From NCBI GenBank assembly GCA_965214995.1, contig CBDCCT010000002.1, forward strand, positions 2,170,001 to 2,234,000: a stretch of DNA of 64,000 bases, given 5' to 3'. Below, piece after piece: positions 58,075 to 64,000 of this stretch (its first letter is position 1; each line of letters opens with the position of its first letter). Position numbers and translations under genes: made by a program. The notes below the pieces were generated by a model, which was not told the origin of the DNA, ran no database searches, and was given only the letters and a program-made list of their open reading frames with translations. The stretch is from CBDCCT01 sp965214995. Its GTDB lineage: Bacteria > Deinococcota > Deinococci > Deinococcales > Trueperaceae.

Positions 58075-59961
58075 TCAACCCTTGAACAAAACTTGTTTGG
58101 ATTTATTTTTCTCGTACGCCCTTCTCGCCTCCTGCACGCTCGCCTGCTCGGACGCTTCGGCAATCGGCACGTCCCACCAGCCGCCAAAGGCGTAGCCGCC
58201 CACGCGCTTTTCGGGGTTGACTTGGGCGACAATGACCTTGACACCCGGCTGGGTCTGCGCCTCGCTCAGCGCGACCCGCAGTTCGTCCTCGGTGCGGGCG
58301 TACCAGGCCCTTGCCCCCATCGCCGCCGCGTGCTTCGTATAGTCTACCGGCACGTATGCGCCCTCGAGCCTCCCCTCTGCGTCACGGTGGCGAAGCTCCA
58401 AGGCGAAGTGAGGCGTGCCACACGAACGCTGTAAGCCGTGGATGCTTTGATACCCATGATTGTCCACCACAACGATGGTGAGGTCCAACCCCTCGGCCAC
58501 CGCCGTGACGATTTCGCTGTTCATCATCAGGTACGAGCCGTCGCCAATCATCACCACCACCTTGCGCCCCGGTTCGGCGAGCGCCACGCCCAGCCCGGCG
58601 GGAATCTCGTAGCCCATGCACGAGTAGCCGTACTCGACGTGATAGGCATGAGCGTCCTCGGGCCGCCACAGCTTGTGGAGGTCGCCGGGCATACTGCCCG
58701 CCGCGCAAATCATGGTGGCGTCGCCGCCAAAGGCCGCGTTTACCATGCCGATAACCGCGCTTTGGGCGAGGTCTTGGGGGTCGTCAACCTTGAGGATGTC
58801 GTCAACGATGCCGTCCCACTCGGCTTTGAGGTCGTGGACTCTCTGACGCCGCTCGGCACCAGCGTCATAGTCCGTCTCGCGTAAAGCTGTGTGGAGCGCC
58901 TCGAGCCCCCTCTCAGCGTCCGCCACAATAGGCAGCGCGAAGAGCTTGCCCGCGTCCATCGGGTTGATGTTGAGGCCGATAACCTTGGCGTCGGGTCCAA
59001 AGGTCGTTTTCGAGCCGGTAGTGAAGTCGGCCAGGCGCGTGCCCACCGCGAGGACCACGTCGGCCTCCGCCGCCAAGCGGTTCGCCGCCGTGCCGCCCGT
59101 GGCCCCGAGCGCCCCGACGTTCATGGGGTGGTTCCAGGGAATCCCGCCCTTGCCCGCTTGTGTCTCGCCGCAGGGGACGCCGAAGATCTCGGCGAACGCG
59201 GCTAAAGTCTCACCCGCGCGGCTGTACTTGACGCCGCCACCCATCACGATGAAGGGTTGCCGCGCCTCCTTAATTAGACGAGCCGCCTCGGCAATAAGCT
59301 CCTCTTCGGGCGGCGTGCGGCGCACCCGCCAGACCCGCCGCGCGAACATCTCAACGGGCCAATCCCAAGCCTCTGCCTGAACATCCTCGGGCAGCGAGAG
59401 CGTAACCGCGCCCGTCTCGGCGGGGTCGGTGAGGACGCGCATCGCCTCGGGCAGGGCGTGCAAGAGTTGTTCGGGGCGGCTTATGCGGGTGTAGAAGCGG
59501 CTTACCGGGCGAAAAATATCGTTGACGCTTGTGTCGTGTTCGGTGGGGTGCTCGAGCCCCTGCAACACCGGGTCGGGCGCGCGGTTGGCGAAAAAATCCG
59601 AGGGCAGGAGCAGCACGGGCAGCCGGTTGATGGTGGCGAGCGCCGCCCCGGTGACCATGTTGGACGAGCCGGGACCCACCGAGGCGGTGCAGGCAAAGGT
59701 CGCCAGACGGTCCTTGTGCCGCGCAAAAGCCGCCGCGAGGTGGACCTGCGCCTGTTCGTTCTGCGGCCTGTAAAAAGGCAGGCCCCACGTCTCGCGGTAC
59801 TCCTGCGCGGCCTGACCGAGCCCCGCCACGTTGCCGTGCCCCATGATGCCCCACACGCCGGGGATGAGGCGCTGCTCGTCGTCGTCCAAGCGGCTGTACT
59901 GCTTACTCAAAAAGCGCAGCAGCGCCTGGGCTACGGTGAGTCTTACGGTTTTATGTACCAT
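58075..59961 (-). CDS. iolD: 3D-trihydroxycyclohexane-1,2-dione hydrolase IolD
   Basis: The 628-residue protein is a thiamine-diphosphate enzyme: GVWGIMGHGNVAGLG at the N-terminus, the catalytic-Glu-like region FACTASVGPGSSNMVTGA, and MIGDGSYLMMNSEIVTA plus VVVDNHGYQSIHGLQ for the ThDP-magnesium site. It opens the inositol ring to give 5-deoxy-glucuronate. AAGGGGGAAC precedes ATG 59961. Confidence 0.95.
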   Translation of the reverse strand: MVHKTVRLTVAQALLRFLSKQYSRLDDDEQRLIPGVWGIMGHGNVAGLGQAAQEYRETWGLPFYRPQNEQAQVHLAAAFARHKDRLATFACTASVGPGSSNMVTGAALATINRLPVLLLPSDFFANRAPDPVLQGLEHPTEHDTSVNDIFRPVSRFYTRISRPEQLLHALPEAMRVLTDPAETGAVTLSLPEDVQAEAWDWPVEMFARRVWRVRRTPPEEELIAEAARLIKEARQPFIVMGGGVKYSRAGETLAAFAEIFGVPCGETQAGKGGIPWNHPMNVGALGATGGTAANRLAAEADVVLAVGTRLADFTTGSKTTFGPDAKVIGLNINPMDAGKLFALPIVADAERGLEALHTALRETDYDAGAERRQRVHDLKAEWDGIVDDILKVDDPQDLAQSAVIGMVNAAFGGDATMICAAGSMPGDLHKLWRPEDAHAYHVEYGYSCMGYEIPAGLGVALAEPGRKVVVMIGDGSYLMMNSEIVTAVAEGLDLTIVVVDNHGYQSIHGLQRSCGTPHFALELRHRDAEGRLEGAYVPVDYTKHAAAMGARAWYARTEDELRVALSEAQTQPGVKVIVAQVNPEKRVGGYAFGGWWDVPIAEASEQASVQEARRAYEKNKSKQVLFKG

Positions 59962-60044
59962 GTTCCCCCTTCAAAAAGATTCTTTTACCACGAGAGAACG
60001 TTTCATCAGGCGAGGTGGAGCATACACTCTTTTAACGGCGGACA

Positions 60045-61082
60045 CTAGAAGCCTCCGCTCGAGGAGATGAACGCTAAGACTTCTTCTTCATGACCCATAA
60101 AGTTCGCGCAGCCGTGCCGCGTTACCACAATGGCCCCGCACGCGTTGCCCATGCGCGCGGCCTTGTACCAATCCCAACCTTTTAGGTGACCGTAAATAAA
60201 ACCCGCTGCAAAGGCGTCCCCTGCGCCGAGCACGTTATGGATATCCACCGGAAAGCCGGGCACTTTGATGACTTCGCCGCCTTGTAAATGAACAGTCGCC
60301 CCCGCCGCGCCGCGCTTGGCGACGAGGGCCCCTGGGCTCGCCGGGCCGCTCAGGATGGCCTCGATATTCGCCTCCACGTCGCCGCGAATCTTGGGGGCGC
60401 TCATCTGCTGGTGCTCGATGACGATGTCGCCGGGCGTCCTCACCATCGCGGCGTTGATTTCCTCTTCCGTGCCGAAAGCGATATCAACCAAGGGCAGGAG
60501 CGCCCGCACGGTGAGGCCGAAGGCTCGAGCGTCGTGCCACTGGTCGGCGCGGAAGTCGAGGTCCAAAAAGACCGTTCTGCCCGCGCGCTTGGCCCTTTCA
60601 GCGGCAAAAAAGGTGGCGCTGCGGCTCGGCTCTTTGGACAAGCCCGTGCCGGAGATTTCCAAGGCCCTCGTCTCCGCAACGGGCGCGCTCAGCACGTCGT
60701 CAATGGTCAGCTCGATATCTGCGCAGCCCTCGCGGTAGTAGACCAGCGGGAAGCGGTCGGGCGGCTCTATCCCTAAGACGACGGCGGAGCTACGGTATCC
60801 CGGTTTGCGCGGGATGTAATCGGTATTCACTCCCTCGTTTTTCAGAAAGTGAAGGATGAAGTCGCCCACCTTGTCCTCACCGACGGCGGTGAGCAGGGCA
60901 ACAGAAAGTCCCAAACGTTTCGCCCCTACCGCGATGTTCGTCGGGCTCCCGCCCACGTAGGCGGCAAAGCTCGTAATCTCCTCGAAGGGCGCGCCGACGT
61001 CGTTGCTGTAGAGGTCAATCGAGGAGCGCCCCATCGTGATGAGGTCAAAGGTTGGTGTAGGAGGTTCAGCCATAGGTGTCAC
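60045..61082 (-). CDS. iolC: 5-dehydro-2-deoxygluconokinase IolC
   Basis: The 345-residue PfkB-family sugar kinase has TMGRSSIDLYSNDVGAPFEE at the start, YVGGSPTNIAVGAKRLGL and the NVLGAGDAFAAGFIYG anion hole with catalytic Asp. It phosphorylates 2-deoxy-5-keto-gluconate. ATG 61073 is an alternative start four codons later; neither has a strong ribosome-binding site. Confidence 0.93.
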   Translation of the reverse strand: MTPMAEPPTPTFDLITMGRSSIDLYSNDVGAPFEEITSFAAYVGGSPTNIAVGAKRLGLSVALLTAVGEDKVGDFILHFLKNEGVNTDYIPRKPGYRSSAVVLGIEPPDRFPLVYYREGCADIELTIDDVLSAPVAETRALEISGTGLSKEPSRSATFFAAERAKRAGRTVFLDLDFRADQWHDARAFGLTVRALLPLVDIAFGTEEEINAAMVRTPGDIVIEHQQMSAPKIRGDVEANIEAILSGPASPGALVAKRGAAGATVHLQGGEVIKVPGFPVDIHNVLGAGDAFAAGFIYGHLKGWDWYKAARMGNACGAIVVTRHGCANFMGHEEEVLAFISSSGGF

Positions 61083-61141
61083 AGGTGCTTTTTGCTCGGC
61101 GGTTCATTTCGAGTCGCTTTCAGGTGTGACGTCACGGCGTC

Positions 61142-61960
61142 CTAACGTCTCGTTCCCGATAGAGGGAGTTTGATGCGGTCTTCCTTGCCTTCCCAAGACC
61201 CACGCACCCAGGCGAGCTGCGGCTCGTCCTTGGCGACCCACAGCGGCGTCTCACCCGCTAGAAAGTTCAAATAATAGCAGTCGTAGCCGGGCGCGGTCAC
61301 GACGGGGTGGTAACCCTTTCGCACCAGCACCGTCTCACCGTCCGTCACCACCAGGCGCTCGTCCAGGCTGCGGTCATCGGTAAAAAGGCGCTGCATGGCC
61401 CAGCCGTCCGCCGGTCTAAAGCGGTAGTGGTAGACCTCGTCCAAATCCACCTCGGCGGGCGGGTCTTGCACGTCGTGCTTGTGCGGCGGGTAGCTCGACC
61501 AGTTGCCCGAGGGGGTATAGACCTCGACGCAGAGGAGCTTTTCCGCCTCGCCGGGGTCGAGGATGTGGGTAATCTGCCGCGTCACGTTGTGCCCGCCGCG
61601 CACCTCGACCTTGACGTCGTCCGGGGTGATGAGCCGCGCCGGGTATTTACCCTCTGCCGCCGCCGCGCCGAGGCCAAGTTCAAGTTCGGTGAGCGCCTTG
61701 ATTTGATAGTCCTCACCGGGCGGCAGGTAGAGCGCGTAGGGCAGCCCCGCAAAAACGTCGCGGCGGCCCTCGAGCCTACGCGTCTCACCCCCAAAGGAAA
61801 CCTCGGCGTCACCCCTCAAAAAAACGGTGCAGACCTCGTTGCCCTCCGTATTTTCTTTATGCACCTCTCCCGCGGCGAGCGTTCGGGTGCGAAAGTGCAG
61901 ATGCTTCCAACCCGCCGAGTCCGGCGTGATGTTGGGTTGGTCTTTGATGCTGTGCGTCAT
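61142..61960 (-). CDS. iolB: 5-deoxy-glucuronate isomerase IolB
   Basis: The 272-residue bicupin has NVTRQITHILDP, NWSSYPPHKHDV with metal histidines and DEVYHYRFRP, the IolB core. It converts the IolD product to 2-deoxy-5-keto-gluconate for IolC. AAGGAGCACT precedes ATG 61960. It is 127 bases downstream of the ABC ATPase gene on the same strand. Confidence 0.94.
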   Translation of the reverse strand: MTHSIKDQPNITPDSAGWKHLHFRTRTLAAGEVHKENTEGNEVCTVFLRGDAEVSFGGETRRLEGRRDVFAGLPYALYLPPGEDYQIKALTELELGLGAAAAEGKYPARLITPDDVKVEVRGGHNVTRQITHILDPGEAEKLLCVEVYTPSGNWSSYPPHKHDVQDPPAEVDLDEVYHYRFRPADGWAMQRLFTDDRSLDERLVVTDGETVLVRKGYHPVVTAPGYDCYYLNFLAGETPLWVAKDEPQLAWVRGSWEGKEDRIKLPLSGTRR

Positions 61961-62087
61961 AGTGCTCCTTAATTGTGGTGCCCCTTTGGACTCACGGGAG
62001 CTTTCATTTGGTGAGCTTAAGCCCTACCCACTTATAACGCGCCCTTAACCTACTTGCTACCCGTTCGCGCTCACCCCTCGAGCCGCG

Positions 62088-62965
<878 letters not shown>

Positions 62966-62966
<1 letters not shown>

Positions 62967-64000
62967 TATTTCGCCTCCGTCGCGCGCCTACGGATGAAGT
63001 TGTTAAAAACCACCGCCACGAGGAGCATCACGCCCAAAAAGACGTTGAACCAGTCCGTGTTGACCCCCGTAAAAAAGATGCCCTGCTGGACCATGCCGAA
63101 AATCAGCGCGCCAAAGACCGCGCCGACAATCGAGCCGTAACCGCCCGTCAATAAGCAGCCGCCGATGACCGCGGCGATGATGGCCTCGAACTCCTTTTGC
63201 AGCCCGCGGTTCACGTCCGCCGAGCCCAAGTCGGTCACCTGCAAGGCGGCGAAAATCGTCGCCGCCACCGCGGTACACATAAAAAGGATGATGCGCACCC
63301 TCGGCACCGGCACGCCCGTGTTGCGCGCCGCCTCGGCGTCGCCGCCGACGCCGAAAATCCAGTTGCCGAAGCGCGTGCTTTGCAAGACCCAGTACGCGAG
63401 AACCGCCAGGCCGAGCCACCAGAAGATAGACACGGGCAGGCCGAAAAGCTCGCCGCGAAAAAGCGCGGCCAGCGGGTCGCTTTCGGCGGGCGCTTTGAGA
63501 CCGGAGACCTGCGTGCGCCCCGTAATGAGGCGGGTAAAACCTATCGTGATACCGCGCAAGATAAAAAGAAAAGCCAGCGTGACGATAAAAGAGGGCAGCC
63601 GGGTGCGGTTGACGATTGCGCCGTTGATGTAGCCCACAAGGAGCGCGAAAGCAAAGGCCGTGAGAATAGCCAGCCAGAAGGGCCAGCCGAAAATAGCCAC
63701 GGGTATCGCCATGACCATACCCGACGCGGCTATCATCGAGCCTATCGAGAGGTCGAACTCGCCGCCTATCATGAGCAGCGCCGCGCCGACGGATAAAATC
63801 CCGAGTTGCGCGGAGACCTCCAGCCAACTCGCCACCCCGCGAAAGGTCAAGAAGCCGCTGTCGCCCGCGACGACGGCGAAAAAGATAAAAACGAGCACCG
63901 CGCCCGAGACCGCGCCGAGTTCGGGGCGGCCCAGCAGCCTGCGTAACAAACCAACGTCGCGGACGCGCTCGTCACCCGTTTGTGTCGCCTTGGTCGCCAT
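62966..64000 (-). CDS. Sugar/inositol ABC transporter permease
   Basis: The 344-residue RbsC-type permease has about ten spans, GGEFDLSIGSMIAASG, RTRLPSFIVTLAFLFILRG and IGGCLLTGGYGSIVGAVFGA. ATG falls exactly on the last bases of the window, so this may be the true start or the gene may extend further. The binding protein is expected just upstream, outside the window. With the next genes it forms the inositol uptake and breakdown operon. Confidence 0.88.

Overview
The window is high-GC, densely packed bacterial chromosome. Several traits point to Deinococcota, most likely a Truepera-like lineage, but this is a judgement from family resemblance and not a database match. The traits are the single-membrane-style exported proteins, several start codons that sit 5-8 bases after a TANNNT box with no Shine-Dalgarno sequence (leaderless style), and a very strong excess of the hexamer CTCGAG (17 copies counted by hand in the first 7 kb).

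Layout. Positions 1-9527 hold a type I-C CRISPR-Cas locus: cas3 (5' end outside the window), cas5, cas8c, cas7, cas4, cas1, cas2, then a terminator, a leader and a 36-repeat array. The leader-proximal third of the array has broken repeats and odd-length spacers. Positions 9562-14721 (minus) hold a high-affinity phosphate transporter, pstS-pstC-pstA-pstB, followed by a sugar-isomerase-like gene; the pstS-pstC gap contains a four-unit 11/12-bp direct repeat that looks like a PHO box. Positions 14952-16453 hold a membrane protein and methyltransferase pair. Positions 16565-24762 hold a MITE-like element, a flavin disulfide reductase, dtd, a DUF1844 protein, a uracil-DNA glycosylase with no cysteines, small proteins, a cysteine-desulfurase-like enzyme, recN and an acetyltransferase.

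Positions 24796-31170 (minus) form a DNA-maintenance block: dnaX, ybaB, recR, topA and a small cupin. dnaX is the most striking item. Its zero frame stops after 501 codons, exactly at an A-AAA-AAG slippery heptamer with an upstream Shine-Dalgarno-like stretch and a downstream perfect 8-bp stem; the -1 frame stays open for 174 more residues up to the ybaB ribosome-binding site. This is the full set of parts of an E. coli-type programmed frameshift that makes gamma and tau.

Positions 31289-47735 carry assorted housekeeping and metabolic genes: a DUF815 ATPase, phosphoesterase, exported FAD enzyme, GT28 glycosyltransferase, PrcB-like lipoprotein, PhyH oxygenase, reductases, exported 5'-nucleotidase, M42 aminopeptidase, a second copy of the MITE, a YdeI-family protein, a phosphomannose-isomerase-like cupin and an SDR. 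Positions 48069-50166 carry a sugar ABC permease and binding protein with no ATPase nearby. Positions 50222-57041 hold a membrane protein, a NarL-type two-component pair, DinB, a WYL regulator, an aldo/keto reductase and an MFS carrier. Positions 57130-64000 (minus) are a myo-inositol catabolic operon: ABC permease, single-domain ABC ATPase, iolB, iolC, iolD, iolE; iolG, iolA and the binding protein would be outside the window.

Smaller regulatory and repeat structures include three intergenic elements built on a 7-bp period, two copies of an approximately 162-bp MITE, a 10-codon upstream ORF coupled to an epimerase gene, and several palindromic operator candidates.
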